From Blautia faecis (GTDB lineage: Bacteria; Bacillota; Clostridia; Lachnospirales; Lachnospiraceae), in assembly GCF_020554845.1 (NCBI RefSeq), contig NZ_JAJCIA010000001.1, forward strand, positions 1 to 64,000: 64,000 bases of DNA, written 5' to 3'. Within the stretch, counting starts at the first letter, position 1. Every line of letters begins with the position of its first letter. The position numbers and the translations under genes were made by a program. Positions 52,075 through 61,732 of this stretch are shown here, piece after piece. The notes beneath the pieces are model-generated. The model did not search any database, was not told the origin of the DNA, and saw nothing but the letters and a program-made list of their open reading frames with translations.

Positions 52075-52312
52075 AAAGCCAGGAAGGTGTTTTTAGGAAA
52101 TTATTTTCTTTCAGAGAGAGGAAGCCACCGGCTGTAAGCTTCCTTAAGTTCAGATAGTTTCTGAGTTTCGCACCGGAGCCGCGTTTCTGAAATTTCCAGT
52201 AGGAAGCGACGTGAAGCTGCGCGTTAAGCGGCGGGAGAGCCTGTATATACAGGAATCAGGGTGGTACCGCGGAATATGCTTCGTCCCTTTTGTTGGGGAC
52301 GGAGCTTTTTTA
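52075..52312 (+). promoter_or_regulatory. T-box leader (phenylalanine), upstream of pheST
   Basis: AGGGTGGTACCGCGGAA (52258-52274) is the canonical T-box. A TTC triplet (52167-52169) in the Stem I bulge region fits a tRNA-Phe specifier. GCTTCGTCCC (52278-52287) pairs with GGGACGGAGC (52296-52305) and is followed by T-rich sequence as terminator. Uncharged tRNA-Phe should switch on pheST. Confidence 0.85.
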
Positions 52313-52535
52313 TTTTCACGAGCAAGAGTCAAAGTCCACGCTTGGGTGAGAACTTGGTGACTGCCGCGAAAATGTAGGAAATACGCAAAGCGGGTTTTTC
52401 GCATTGTAAAGTCCTTGGAGCGCGAGCGCTGAACAATCCGCTTTACGAAAGAAAAAATCTGCTATGTAGATATTTTCTTACCTTCCTTCCCCCCCCCTCA
52501 TCTGGCAGATTATAAAAATAAAGGAGAAATGAACC

Positions 52536-53561
52536 ATGGATATGAAAGAAAGACTTCAGGAACTGGCTGAGAACGCCAGAGTACGGATTGAAGAATCCGA
52601 AGGCCTGGATAAATTAAATGATGTGCGTGTGGCATATCTTGGAAAAAAGGGAGAGCTTACCGCAATCTTAAAAGGAATGAAAGACGTTTCCCCGGAGGAG
52701 AGACCGAAGGTTGGCCAGCTTGTAAACGAGACCAGAGCTAAGATCGAAGGTCTTCTTGAAGAGTCCAGACAGAAACTGGAAGAAGCAGTCAGAGAAGAGA
52801 AGATGAAAGCAGAAGTAATCGATGTTACCCTACCTGCAAAGAAATCCAGAATCGGTCATCGTCATCCCAACAGCATTGCGCTGGAAGAGGTTGAGCGCAT
52901 TTTTATTGGAATGGGCTATGAAGTTGTAGAAGGTCCGGAAGTTGAATATGCAGATTACAACTTTACCAAGCTGAATATTCCGGAAAATCATCCGGCAAGA
53001 GACGAGCAGGATACTTTCTTTATCAATGATTCCATACTTCTTCGTTCCCAGACATCTCCGGTTCAGGCGCGTGCCATGGAAAAAGGCAAACTGCCGATCC
53101 GTATGATTGCACCTGGAAGAGTATTCCGTTCTGATGAAGTAGATGCAACTCATTCTCCATCTTTCCATCAGATTGAGGGCCTTGTAATAGATAAAAATAT
53201 TACGTTTGCAGACCTGAAAGGAACTCTTGAAGTATTTGCGAAAGAGCTTTTCGGACCGGAAACCAAAACAAAATTCAGACCACATCACTTCCCGTTTACA
53301 GAGCCAAGTGCAGAGGTTGATGTTTCCTGCTTCAAATGTGGCGGAAAAGGCTGTCGTTTCTGTAAAGGATCCGGCTGGATCGAAATCCTTGGCTGTGGAA
53401 CAGTTCATCCCAATGTACTTCGCATGTGTGGAATCGATCCGGAAGAGTACACTGGTTTTGCATTTGGCGTAGGTCTTGAGCGTATTGCGCTTCTGAAATA
53501 TGAGATTGATGATATGCGTCTGCTTTATGAAAACGATGTCCGTTTCCTGAAACAGTTCTGA
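52536..53561 (+). CDS. pheS: Phenylalanine-tRNA ligase, alpha subunit
   Basis: A 341-residue class II synthetase subunit. The N-terminal coiled coil (ELAENARVRIEESEGL) contacts tRNA-Phe. Motif 2 is GRVFRSDEVDATHSPSFHQI, motif 3 is FGVGLERIALLKYEIDD, and FKCGGKGCRFCKGSGW is the zinc-like Cys cluster seen in many bacterial PheS. AAAGGAG precedes the ATG. It forms a heterotetramer with the product of pheT, which follows after 90 bases. Confidence 0.97.
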   Translation: MDMKERLQELAENARVRIEESEGLDKLNDVRVAYLGKKGELTAILKGMKDVSPEERPKVGQLVNETRAKIEGLLEESRQKLEEAVREEKMKAEVIDVTLPAKKSRIGHRHPNSIALEEVERIFIGMGYEVVEGPEVEYADYNFTKLNIPENHPARDEQDTFFINDSILLRSQTSPVQARAMEKGKLPIRMIAPGRVFRSDEVDATHSPSFHQIEGLVIDKNITFADLKGTLEVFAKELFGPETKTKFRPHHFPFTEPSAEVDVSCFKCGGKGCRFCKGSGWIEILGCGTVHPNVLRMCGIDPEEYTGFAFGVGLERIALLKYEIDDMRLLYENDVRFLKQF

Positions 53562-53651
53562 TTTCTGGGCGTCGCGAAGCGTGTAACTGTGAAGATACTG
53601 AACAGTTACCTTTCATAATATAAATATTAGAGTGAGAAGAGGATTAAATAA

Positions 53652-56069
53652 ATGAATACTTCATTATCTTGGATGAAAATGTATGTGCCGGATCTTGATG
53701 TAACCGCACAGGAATATACAGATGCAATGACATTGTCAGGTACAAAGGTAGAAGGCTTCACCAGGCTTGACGCTGACCTTGAAAAGATTGTGATCGGACA
53801 GATTGAGAAAATTGAGAAACATCCGGATGCAGATAAGCTGATCATCTGCCAGGTGAATATCGGATCTGAGGTGATCCAGATCGTTACGGGTGCTCCAAAC
53901 GTAAAAGAGGGAGACAAGGTTCCGGTTGTTCTTGACGGAGGTCGTGTAGCTGGAGGGCATGATGGAAAAATGACTCCTGGCGGAATCAGGATCAAAGCTG
54001 GAAAACTTCGCGGAGTACCGTCCAACGGCATGATGTGCTCCATCGAAGAGCTGGGAAGCAACCGGGATATGTATCCGGAAGCCCCGGAATATGGAATTTA
54101 TATATTCCCGGAAAATGCAGTTGTAGGTGAGAGCGCTATTAAGGCTCTTGGACTTGATGACGTTGTATTTGAATATGAGATTACGTCCAACCGTGTTGAC
54201 TGTTATGGTGTTCTTGGAATTGCAAGAGAAGCAGCAGCTACTTTTGGTAAGAAATTTTACCCTCCGGAAGTTAAAGAGACAGGAAATGCTGAAAAAGCTT
54301 CTGATTACGTAAAGGTAACTGTAGAGAAACCGGAGCTTTGCCCACGTTACTGTGCAAGAGTTGTAAAAAATGTTAAGATCGGACCATCTCCGAAATGGAT
54401 GCAGCGCTGTCTGGCTTCCAATGGAATCCGCCCGATCAATAATCTGGTAGATATCACCAACTATGTAATGGAAGAGTTTGGACAGCCAATGCATGCTTAC
54501 GATCTCGATACGATTGCAAAACATGAAATTGTTGTACGCTGTGCGGGTAAAGATGAGAAATTTGTCACACTGGATGGACAGGAACGTATTATGGACGAGA
54601 ACGTCCTGATGATCTGCGATGGTGAGAAACCAGTTGGAATCGCTGGTATTATGGGCGGTGAGAACTCCATGATCACAGATGACGTACACACAGTTCTGTT
54701 TGAGGCAGCCTGCTTTGATGGAACAAACATCAGACTTTCTTCCAAGAGAATCGGACTTCGTACAGATGCTTCCGGTAAGTTTGAGAAAGGTCTTGACCCG
54801 AATAATGCAAAGGCTGCAATCGACAGAGCCTGCCAGCTGATGGAAGAACTTGGTGCCGGTGAGGTTGTTGGCGGTATGGTTGATATCTGCAATAAGGTCA
54901 GCGAGCCATCCCGTGTAAAATTTGAACCAGATCGTATCAACGGTCTTCTTGGAACAAATCTTTCCAAAGAAGAGATGCTTGGCTATCTTGCAAAGATCGA
55001 ACTCACCTATGATGAGGAGACAAATGAAATCGTAGCACCGACTTTCCGCCAGGATATCCACTGCATGGCAGATGTTGCAGAAGAAGTTGCACGTTTCTAC
55101 GGATATGACAAGATTCCTACAACTTTGCCATCCGGTGAGGCTACTACAGGAAAAATGCCATTCAAGCTTCGCATTGAAAATATCGCAAGAGATATTGCAG
55201 AGTACTGCGGATTCTCAGAAGGTATGACTTACTCATTTGAGAGCCCGAAGGTATTTGACAAACTGAGAATTCCAGAAGATAATGTACTTCGTCAGGTGAT
55301 CACCATCAGCAATCCTCTTGGTGAGGACTACAGCATTATGCGTACCAGTACACTGAATGGAATGCTTTCTTCTCTGGCAACTAACTATAACAGAAGAAAC
55401 AAAGACGTTCGTCTTTATGAGCTTGGAAATGTATATCTTCCGAAGGCACTTCCGCTTACCGAGCTTCCAGATGAAAGAACCATGTTTACACTTGGAATGT
55501 ACGGAAACGGTGATTTCTTTGATATGAAGGGCGTTTGTGAGGAGTTCTTCGAAAAAATCGGTATGAAGAAGAAAATGGAGTATGATCCGGCAAGCGGAAA
55601 ACCATTTCTTCATCCTGGAAGACAGGCCGATATGGTATACGAGGGAACCGTTGTAGGTTACCTTGGAGAGGTACATCCGCTGGTTGCAGATAATTATGGA
55701 ATTGGGGAGCGCGCATATATCGCAATGATCGATATCAAGAGCGTTCTTGAATTTGCAAATTTTGACCGCAAGTTTACCGGAATTGCAAAATATCCGGCGG
55801 TAACCCGTGACATCAGTATGCTGGTTCCGAAGCAGGTGCTTGCAGGTCAGATCGAGGACATTCTTGCTCAGAGAGGTGGAAAGATTCTGGAGAGTTATCA
55901 GCTGTTTGATATCTACGAAGGAAGCCAGATCAAGGGTGGCTACAAGTCTATGGCTTATGCGCTTGTATTCCGTGATCACGATAAGACCCTGGAAGAAAGC
56001 GAGATTTCTGCGGCAATGAAGAAAATTTTAAATGGTCTGGAAGGCCTTGGAATCGAGTTGAGAAGCTGA
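53652..56069 (+). CDS. pheT: Phenylalanine-tRNA ligase, beta subunit
   Basis: An 805-residue subunit. Domains in order: N-terminal tRNA-binding EMAP-type OB fold (IGQIEKIEKHPDADKLIICQ), B3/B4 editing domain (residues about 200-380, with MHAYDLDTIAKHEIV and GIMGGENSMI), B5 domain, catalytic-like core, and C-terminal ferredoxin-fold anticodon domain (KYPAVTRDISMLVPKQV). AGAAGAGG lies upstream of the ATG. Its stop overlaps the next gene's start. Confidence 0.97.
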   Translation: MNTSLSWMKMYVPDLDVTAQEYTDAMTLSGTKVEGFTRLDADLEKIVIGQIEKIEKHPDADKLIICQVNIGSEVIQIVTGAPNVKEGDKVPVVLDGGRVAGGHDGKMTPGGIRIKAGKLRGVPSNGMMCSIEELGSNRDMYPEAPEYGIYIFPENAVVGESAIKALGLDDVVFEYEITSNRVDCYGVLGIAREAAATFGKKFYPPEVKETGNAEKASDYVKVTVEKPELCPRYCARVVKNVKIGPSPKWMQRCLASNGIRPINNLVDITNYVMEEFGQPMHAYDLDTIAKHEIVVRCAGKDEKFVTLDGQERIMDENVLMICDGEKPVGIAGIMGGENSMITDDVHTVLFEAACFDGTNIRLSSKRIGLRTDASGKFEKGLDPNNAKAAIDRACQLMEELGAGEVVGGMVDICNKVSEPSRVKFEPDRINGLLGTNLSKEEMLGYLAKIELTYDEETNEIVAPTFRQDIHCMADVAEEVARFYGYDKIPTTLPSGEATTGKMPFKLRIENIARDIAEYCGFSEGMTYSFESPKVFDKLRIPEDNVLRQVITISNPLGEDYSIMRTSTLNGMLSSLATNYNRRNKDVRLYELGNVYLPKALPLTELPDERTMFTLGMYGNGDFFDMKGVCEEFFEKIGMKKKMEYDPASGKPFLHPGRQADMVYEGTVVGYLGEVHPLVADNYGIGERAYIAMIDIKSVLEFANFDRKFTGIAKYPAVTRDISMLVPKQVLAGQIEDILAQRGGKILESYQLFDIYEGSQIKGGYKSMAYALVFRDHDKTLEESEISAAMKKILNGLEGLGIELRS

Positions 56070-56680
56070 TGCTTTTATATATTGTAAGACACGGCCTGAC
56101 GCCCTGGAACCACCTTCATAAGGCTCAGGGTTCAGCAGATATTCCTCTTGCTCAGGAGGGAATTGATCTTGCCAGAAGAACAGGCGAGGCTCTGATGGAT
56201 GTAAAGTTTGATATCTGTTTTACAAGTCCTCTTACCCGTGCGAGACAGACTGCCCGGTTGGTTCTGGGTGGCCGTGATATTCCTGTGATACCGGATAAAA
56301 GGATTCAGGAAATTAATTTCGGGGTTCTGGAAGGGCACATTATGAGAACTGGAAATACTATGGAGTCCAACTGCAAAGAATTTGATCTGTTTTTTAAGGA
56401 TCCTCTGAAATTTCCGCGTCCGGAAAACGGAGAGAATATACAGGATGTCCTGGATCGTACCAGAGAATTCTGGCTTGAAAAAACCTCAGATCCGTCTCTG
56501 GCAGACAAAACGATTTTGGTGTCTTCCCATGGATGTGCAGTGCGGGCTCTTCTCCAGAACCTGTACAAGGATCCTGAACATTTCTGGCATGGATGTGTGC
56601 CTCCTAACTGCAGCATTAACCTGGTAGAAGTGAAGGATGGTAAGGCCAGATTCCTGGAGGAAGATAAGGTTTACGCCTGA
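56069..56680 (+). CDS. Histidine phosphatase family protein
   Basis: A 203-residue protein overlapping pheT by one base (TGATG), so translation is coupled. YIVRHGLTPWN has the catalytic RHG; LTRARQTARLVL, FGVLEGH and SSHGCAVRALL (second catalytic His) complete the phosphoglycerate-mutase-like site. The family covers cofactor-dependent mutases and phosphatases; the substrate cannot be told from sequence. Confidence 0.85.
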   Translation: MLLYIVRHGLTPWNHLHKAQGSADIPLAQEGIDLARRTGEALMDVKFDICFTSPLTRARQTARLVLGGRDIPVIPDKRIQEINFGVLEGHIMRTGNTMESNCKEFDLFFKDPLKFPRPENGENIQDVLDRTREFWLEKTSDPSLADKTILVSSHGCAVRALLQNLYKDPEHFWHGCVPPNCSINLVEVKDGKARFLEEDKVYA

Positions 56681-57033
56681 AAATATGAAATATGATATAA
56701 TACCCCTGGCTGTATGAAAAAGGTGTGAAATGATTACTGTGAAGGTCGTGAGCAGTAACAGGAAACGTTTTTTCATTAGGCAAGGGGTATGTTTTTTCTT
56801 GTTATTATTAGAAAATTGTGATATTATGATAAAAAATGTACCATTATTAATGGAAAATTCACAAAATGCACCAATATATTACGATGAAAGCCCTGGGGCG
56901 TTCAGATTGCGGGAATGATTTTTTAAACAGCTCTGCAGATGCTATAAGTGCAGAGTAGTTGGCATTCATATATGGTGATGCCGTCGACAGACGGCATATC
57001 TATTTTGTGAAAATACAAATGGGGAGGCAGACA
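56681..57033. other. Intergenic region with promoter and hairpins
   Basis: TTGTTA (56799-56804), 17 bases, TATTAT (56822-56827) is a likely promoter for the downstream pair. CTCTGCA/TGCAGAG (about 56932-56956) and ATGCCGTC/GACGGCAT (56978-56985, 56990-56997) hairpins follow in the leader. No gene is supported here. Confidence 0.55.
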
Positions 57034-58656
57034 ATGAAGAAAAAAATCACACATTCTGTATTGTTTGTTGCGGTTCTTGCAGGAACCACTGCTTTGACTT
57101 TATTTGCCGGCAGGGGGAACTTATCATCTACGATCTACAATTTCGTATTTCTGGCGGTGATCGCAGTCCTGTATCTGATCGCAATGTTTGGCGGAATGTT
57201 CCGTATGAATAATCTGAGTACGGCATTCCACAGAGCAGTAGAGGAGCTGAACGGTATGTTCAAGACTCCAGGGAAGACAGATCCCAGGAATCTTACATAT
57301 TTAGGCGAGCTCTTCGATGATAAATATCTGGATCAGAAGATGGACAGCTTTACAGACAGCATTAACAATAGTAAAGAAGGTCTTGGGGATATTGAGGAAT
57401 TTATTAATGAAGATGAGCTGGATATCCATGTTCATAAGAAGCTTCTGGAAATGGTTCCGGATATCTTTACCAGTCTTGGTATTTTAGGTACTTTCCTTGG
57501 TCTTGTCTGGGGTCTTCGCGATTTCCAGCCTACAGATTACAGCGCCATGACTTCTTCTGTAGAAGCGCTGGTGGAAGGTATTAAAGTAGCATTCCTTACC
57601 TCTATTTATGGTATCTCTTTTTCCATTATTTATACCTTTGGGATGAAGGGAGAGTATTCATCCATGACAGAGGAGCTTCAGGGATTCCTTGAAAAGTTTC
57701 ATTCTTATGTAATGCCTACAGCGGAGAATGAGTCCAGAAATCTGCTGCTTGCAAGCCAGAAGCTGCAGACAAGCGCCATGAAACAGATGGCAGAGCAGTT
57801 TTCCGTTCAGATGGCAGACAGCTTTGAGAAGGTTATCACACCTACCTTCCAGAAGATGAATGATTCTCTGGATATGCTGGTTTCTTCTGTAACCAGATGT
57901 CAGGAGGATGCTATTCGTGAAATATCGGACGAATTTTTAAAACAGATGAACAATTCTTTCCATATGCAGTTCCGTGATTTCAACGTGGCACTGGATCAGC
58001 TGAAAAAGGCACAGAAAGAGAATACAGCTTATACTTCTGCCATGTACCAGACTATGAGCCAGAAGCTTTCTGAGACCTATGACAAGCAGGACAAAGCCAT
58101 TACAGATATGGTAAGGGAGATGGGAGGTATGCAGACCCGCTACATGTCTACTGCCAATCGTATCCTTTCTGAGAATCAGGAGATCCAGAAGATGCAGCAG
58201 CAGGATTATCAGCATATTGTGGATTATCTGAAGGATGCCGAGAAATCTGCAGCTAAGTTCTGGGTTGCCTGCAACCAGGCAATGCAGAAATATGTTGAAA
58301 CAGCAGCTTCTTCTATTGAGAGAGTAGGGGCTACAGGTCAGGCAAGTGCAGATCTGATCCAGGCAAACAGCAAGATGGCAGAGCAGTTTACGGCCCAGAT
58401 GGAGGATTTTGCCCAGTATCAGAGACTTTCCTATAAAACAATGGAACAGGTCCGCAAGCTCCTCAGTGAGGTGACTGCAGCGAATACCAGAGATGTATCT
58501 CTGATCGCAAGCGGAAGAAATGATTCTGTAGAGAAGCTGGGCAATCTGATTGCTCAGCAGAATGAGGGACAGCAGGCTCTTCTTGAGGAAATCAACAAGA
58601 ACATGAAAGAGCTTTCCAAGGCGGCACAGAAAGGAAAATTTGGCTTATTCAGATAA
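57034..58656 (+). CDS. MotA/TolQ/ExbB-type proton channel, ZorA-like
   Basis: I chose ATG 57034, preceded by GGGAGG; an earlier in-frame ATG at 56959 has no ribosome site. The 540-residue protein has membrane segments near residues 8-25 and 32-52, then two more around 150-200 (FTSLGILGTFLGLVWGLRDF and AFLTSIYGISFSIIYTFG), the MotA/TolQ layout. The last 330 residues form a long cytoplasmic coiled-coil tail. It pairs with the OmpA-domain gene 12 bases downstream, forming a proton-driven motor like ZorAB, but with no ZorC/D/E beside it. Confidence 0.85.
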   Translation: MKKKITHSVLFVAVLAGTTALTLFAGRGNLSSTIYNFVFLAVIAVLYLIAMFGGMFRMNNLSTAFHRAVEELNGMFKTPGKTDPRNLTYLGELFDDKYLDQKMDSFTDSINNSKEGLGDIEEFINEDELDIHVHKKLLEMVPDIFTSLGILGTFLGLVWGLRDFQPTDYSAMTSSVEALVEGIKVAFLTSIYGISFSIIYTFGMKGEYSSMTEELQGFLEKFHSYVMPTAENESRNLLLASQKLQTSAMKQMAEQFSVQMADSFEKVITPTFQKMNDSLDMLVSSVTRCQEDAIREISDEFLKQMNNSFHMQFRDFNVALDQLKKAQKENTAYTSAMYQTMSQKLSETYDKQDKAITDMVREMGGMQTRYMSTANRILSENQEIQKMQQQDYQHIVDYLKDAEKSAAKFWVACNQAMQKYVETAASSIERVGATGQASADLIQANSKMAEQFTAQMEDFAQYQRLSYKTMEQVRKLLSEVTAANTRDVSLIASGRNDSVEKLGNLIAQQNEGQQALLEEINKNMKELSKAAQKGKFGLFR

Positions 58657-58668
58657 GAGGAGATAGAC

Positions 58669-59643
58669 ATGCGCAAAAAAAGAAAATCAGGGGATGGAGG
58701 CTTTAATGTATGGCGCTCTTATTCCGATGTTATGGCTGGCGTTCTGCTTCTTTTCATACTGATCATGTCATTGACGCTTTTCCAGGCTCAGAAGAGCTAC
58801 GACGAGAGTATTCAGGAGAGAGATGAGAAGCTGGCTCTGCAGGCAGAGTATACGGCTGATCTTCTTGCCAAGCAGAATACCATTGAAGAACAGGAAGGAA
58901 CTATTAAGACCAAAGATGAGAAGCTGACTGCACTGGCACAGACTCTGGCAGAGCAGGAAGCCAAGTTAAAAGAGCAGCAGGCTCTTCTGAATCAGCAGCA
59001 GATGGATCTGGATGAGAAGACCACGCAGCTTAGTGAGCAGCAGACAAAGATCGATAATATTATTGGTGTCAAGGCTGAAGTTGTGGAAGCACTTCAAAAA
59101 GAATTCCAGAAAAATAATATCAATGTAAATCTGGATTCCCAGACTGGTGCATTGACACTGGATGCCAGTGTATTGTTTGATGTTGATGAGTCGGAGCTTA
59201 CAGATGCTGGTAAGGAAGCACTCCGAAACGTACTTCCGATTTACTGTAAGGTGTTGATGGAGGATACTTATAAGAATTATCTTGCTGAGATCATTATTGA
59301 CGGTTATACAGATACAGATGGTGATTATGCGTATAACCTGGAGCTTTCCCAGCAGCGTTCACTTGCAGTGGCGCAGTATCTTCTTGATATTCAGGGGGAG
59401 TTTCTGACTGAGGACCAGAGCCTGAATCTGCAGGATTACCTGACTGTAAACGGACATTCCATGGCGAATCCGATTCTGGATGCAGATGGAAATGTAGATA
59501 AAGAGGCTTCCCGTCGTGTTGAGGTCAAATTCAGACTGAAGGATGACGAGATGATCGAAGAACTGAGTAAGATCATGGCGGGAAGTGAAGAGAGTGCAGC
59601 AGATACTGCCACAGAGGCAGGCGCAGATGCAGCAGCTAATTAG
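58669..59643 (+). CDS. OmpA/MotB-domain protein, ZorB-like
   Basis: A 324-residue partner of the preceding channel. One membrane helix (YSDVMAGVLLLFILIMSLTLF) with the Asp of SDVM in the position of MotB's proton-carrying Asp. A long coiled coil follows (residues 60-135), then an OmpA-type peptidoglycan-binding domain (ASVLFDVDESELTDAG, IDGYTDTDGDYAYNLELSQQ, RRVEVKF). GAGGAG lies before the ATG. The Ala/Glu-rich C-terminus is low complexity. Probable role: envelope-anchored rotary or tension sensor. Confidence 0.85.
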   Translation: MRKKRKSGDGGFNVWRSYSDVMAGVLLLFILIMSLTLFQAQKSYDESIQERDEKLALQAEYTADLLAKQNTIEEQEGTIKTKDEKLTALAQTLAEQEAKLKEQQALLNQQQMDLDEKTTQLSEQQTKIDNIIGVKAEVVEALQKEFQKNNINVNLDSQTGALTLDASVLFDVDESELTDAGKEALRNVLPIYCKVLMEDTYKNYLAEIIIDGYTDTDGDYAYNLELSQQRSLAVAQYLLDIQGEFLTEDQSLNLQDYLTVNGHSMANPILDADGNVDKEASRRVEVKFRLKDDEMIEELSKIMAGSEESAADTATEAGADAAAN

Positions 59644-59664
59644 TTACATATAATTTTCAAAAGC

Positions 59665-59714
59665 AAAAGAGTATTTCAAATTCTTAGATCAGAGAAAATG
59701 AAATACTCTTTTTG
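59665..59714 (+). terminator. Terminator of the MotA/OmpA-type pair
   Basis: AAAAGAGTATTTCA (59665-59678) pairs with TGAAATACTCTTTT (59699-59712), then T's. Confidence 0.8.
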
Positions 59715-59777
59715 CGTTTGAAACTTTTTTAACTGTTTGCGTGGGAAAATGAAAACAGTTGAAAAAATATGAACAAT

Positions 59778-59940
59778 TACTGTTCGCTGGTAACGTTCCG
59801 CGAGGTGTTTTTTGTGAACAAAGTTCACAGAAAACCCGAGAATTGCGGCGCGAAATCATGCGAATGCATGATTTCTGTGCATCGCGAAGCGCGTTACTGG
59901 TCACGGAGTGAACAGTAACACATGAATTGCAGGAGGTAGA
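59778..59940. repeat. Dispersed intergenic repeat, copy B
   Basis: Flanked by TTACTGTTC (left) and GAACAGTAA (right), which pair as part of a long imperfect inverted repeat also joining TAACG..CGCGA to TCGCG..CGTTA. The centre has 35 bases identical to copy A and a CATGCGAATGCATG hairpin. Confidence 0.75.
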
Positions 59941-60020
59941 GCCTTCTATAGAAAATTAGTTGCAATTTATCTGTTTCAAGTATAAAATGAGAAACAGAGT
60001 GAGTTTATATCATGTTTTAC

Positions 60021-60054
60021 AAAAAAAAAGTACTGCTGTAGCATTCGCAGCAGT
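60021..60054 (-). terminator. Terminator-like hairpin facing left
   Basis: ACTGCTG (60032-60038) pairs with CAGCAGT (60048-60054); on the minus strand it is followed by nine Ts. No minus-strand gene ends here, so its role is unclear; it could stop antisense transcription into the repeat. Confidence 0.45.
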
Positions 60055-60077
60055 CACAGATAAAAGGAGAGAGTGAA

Positions 60078-60953
60078 ATGTCAACAAAAATCGGACGTAA
60101 TGATCCATGCTGGTGCGGCAGTGGAAAGAAATATAAAAAATGCCATGAGGCTTTTGATGCGAAAGTAGAAATCCTGCGTCAGAAAGGATATCCGGTTCTG
60201 GATCATAAACTGATCAAGACTCCAGAGCAGATTGAGAAGATTAAAGAGAGCTGTCGAATCAATGTTGCAGTACTTGATTATGTGGCAGAGCATATTAAAG
60301 CTGGTGTATCAACAGAAGAAATCGATCATTGGGTACATGAGGAAACTGTGCGTCATGGAGGAATCCCGGCACCGTTGAATTATGAAGGGTTTCCAAAGAG
60401 CGTGTGTACTTCTGTGAATGAGGTGGTATGCCACGGAATTCCATCTGAGGATGAGATCCTGAAGGACGGTGATATAGTGAACGTAGATGTTTCTACAATT
60501 TACAATGGCTATTTTTCTGACTCATCCCGTATGTTTTGTATTGGAAATGTAAGTCCTGAGAAAGAAAAACTGGTCCGCGTAACCAAAGAATGCGTGGAAA
60601 TCGGTATTTCCAAGGTAAAACCATGGGAACCTATTGGAAATATGGGTCACGCTGTTCATATGCATGCACTTGAAAATGGCTACACAATTGTAAAAGAAAT
60701 CGGCGGACATGGTGTTGGCCTGGAATTCCATGAGGATCCCTGGGTAAGCTATACTTCCGAAGAGAACAGCGGCGTGATTATGGAGCCGGGAATGATGTTT
60801 ACCATTGAGCCTATGGTAAATATGGGAAGCGATGAAGTATATACAGATGAGGAAGATGACTGGACAGTACGCACTGAGGATGGTATGCCTTCTGCCCAGT
60901 GGGAAGTAACCGTGCTGGTAACAGAGGATGGCTGCGAGGTTATCTGTTGGTAA
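60078..60953 (+). CDS. map: Type I methionine aminopeptidase with SEC-C zinc motif
   Basis: A 291-residue enzyme that removes initiator Met. Residues 1-28 hold a SEC-C motif (DPCWCGSGKKYKKCH), which aids ribosome or partner binding. Metal ligands lie in VDVSTIYNGYFSDSSR (two Asp), GGHGVGLEFH (His), TIEPM and AQWEVTV (two Glu). AAAGGAG precedes the ATG. Monocistronic as far as visible. Confidence 0.95.
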   Translation: MSTKIGRNDPCWCGSGKKYKKCHEAFDAKVEILRQKGYPVLDHKLIKTPEQIEKIKESCRINVAVLDYVAEHIKAGVSTEEIDHWVHEETVRHGGIPAPLNYEGFPKSVCTSVNEVVCHGIPSEDEILKDGDIVNVDVSTIYNGYFSDSSRMFCIGNVSPEKEKLVRVTKECVEIGISKVKPWEPIGNMGHAVHMHALENGYTIVKEIGGHGVGLEFHEDPWVSYTSEENSGVIMEPGMMFTIEPMVNMGSDEVYTDEEDDWTVRTEDGMPSAQWEVTVLVTEDGCEVICW

Positions 60954-61023
60954 TTGTTAAAAAGGTTGTCTTTGAAAAATTCTTTTTCGACTTGTTTTAT
61001 GCACTTTTTTATAAAAATAATGG

Positions 61024-61052
61024 TTGCAAACAGAAAATAATTATAGTATAAT
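61024..61052 (+). promoter_or_regulatory. Promoter of rplS
   Basis: TTGCAA (61024-61029), 17 bases, TATAAT (61047-61052). The 80-base leader may include an L19 autoregulatory site, though I could not confirm a structure. Confidence 0.7.
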
Positions 61053-61131
61053 CACTTATGTTGTGAAAAAAGATGGTCCGCTGTTACCGTGATGGGTATT
61101 AAGAACATCCAGAGAATAAGGAGAGAATAAA

Positions 61132-61479
61132 ATGAACGAAATTATTAAAAACATCGAAGCAGAACAGCTGAAAAAAGACGTTCCACAGTTTAACGTAGGT
61201 GATACCGTAAGAGTACACGCACTGATCAAAGAGGGTAACCGTGAGCGTATCCAGATCTTTGAAGGAACTGTATTAAAGAAACAGGGCGGAAGCACCAGAG
61301 CTACTTTCACAGTAAGAAAAGCTTCCAACGGCGTTGGCGTTGAGAAAACATGGCCGCTTCATTCCCCACACGTAAAAGAAGTAGAAGTTATCCGTCGTGG
61401 TAAAGTTCGCCGTGCGAAACTGAACTACTTAAGAGACCGTGTAGGTAAAGCTGCTAAGGTTAAAGAGCTTGTTAAATAA
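61132..61479 (+). CDS. rplS: 50S ribosomal protein L19
   Basis: A 115-residue protein of usual length. [31 protein letters not shown] and [20 protein letters not shown] are diagnostic. It lies at the interface of the ribosomal subunits. AAGGAGAG lies before the ATG. It sits upstream of lepB and rbgA, a common Firmicute order; a terminator follows. Confidence 0.97.
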   Translation: MNEIIKNIEAEQLKKDVPQFNVGDTVRVHALIKEGNRERIQIFEGTVLKKQGGSTRATFTVRKASNGVGVEKTWPLHSPHVKEVEVIRRGKVRRAKLNYLRDRVGKAAKVKELVK

Positions 61480-61490
61480 TTTCAATCGAA

Positions 61491-61562
61491 AATTGCTGGT
61501 TGCTGTTCACTGGTGGTGTTCCGCGAAGTGCTTTCGTGAACGAAGTGAATACGAACAGTGAC
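61491..61562. repeat. Dispersed intergenic repeat, short copy C
   Basis: GTTGCTGTTCACTGGTGG, TTCCGCGAAGTG, CGTGAACGAAGTGAA and CGAACAGTGAC resemble copies A and B in order. Related shorter pieces lie at 53566-53608 and 62400-62458. Confidence 0.55.
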
Positions 61563-61566
61563 TTTT

Positions 61567-61609
61567 GCTGCGCAGATGGCCGTGATGACTGTCTGGGCAG
61601 CATTTTTTT
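61567..61609 (+). terminator. Terminator of rplS
   Basis: GCTGCGCAGA (61567-61576) pairs with TCTGGGCAGC (61592-61601), followed by seven Ts. Confidence 0.8.
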
Positions 61610-61732
61610 GATTATTTTTTCTTTTTCTTTTTCGGGATATGTGATAAGATAATAAAGTATCTGGCCTGAGATGAAAAAAAGTGTTTTGGAACCAGACGCA
61701 GGACATGCAATTATGACACGAATGGAGTAGAT

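Noticed and set aside
43150..56776. Long minus-strand frames opposite leuA, thrC, galM and pheST
   Set aside because: They mirror the codon pattern of the real genes, have no starts with ribosome sites and show no known motifs.
56730..56918. 62-codon frame as a gene
   Set aside because: It overlaps the promoter of the MotA-type gene and has no ribosome site or recognisable domain.
57034..59643. Complete Zorya defence system
   Set aside because: Only the ZorA- and ZorB-like genes are present; neighbours are pheT, a phosphatase and map, so no effector genes are linked.
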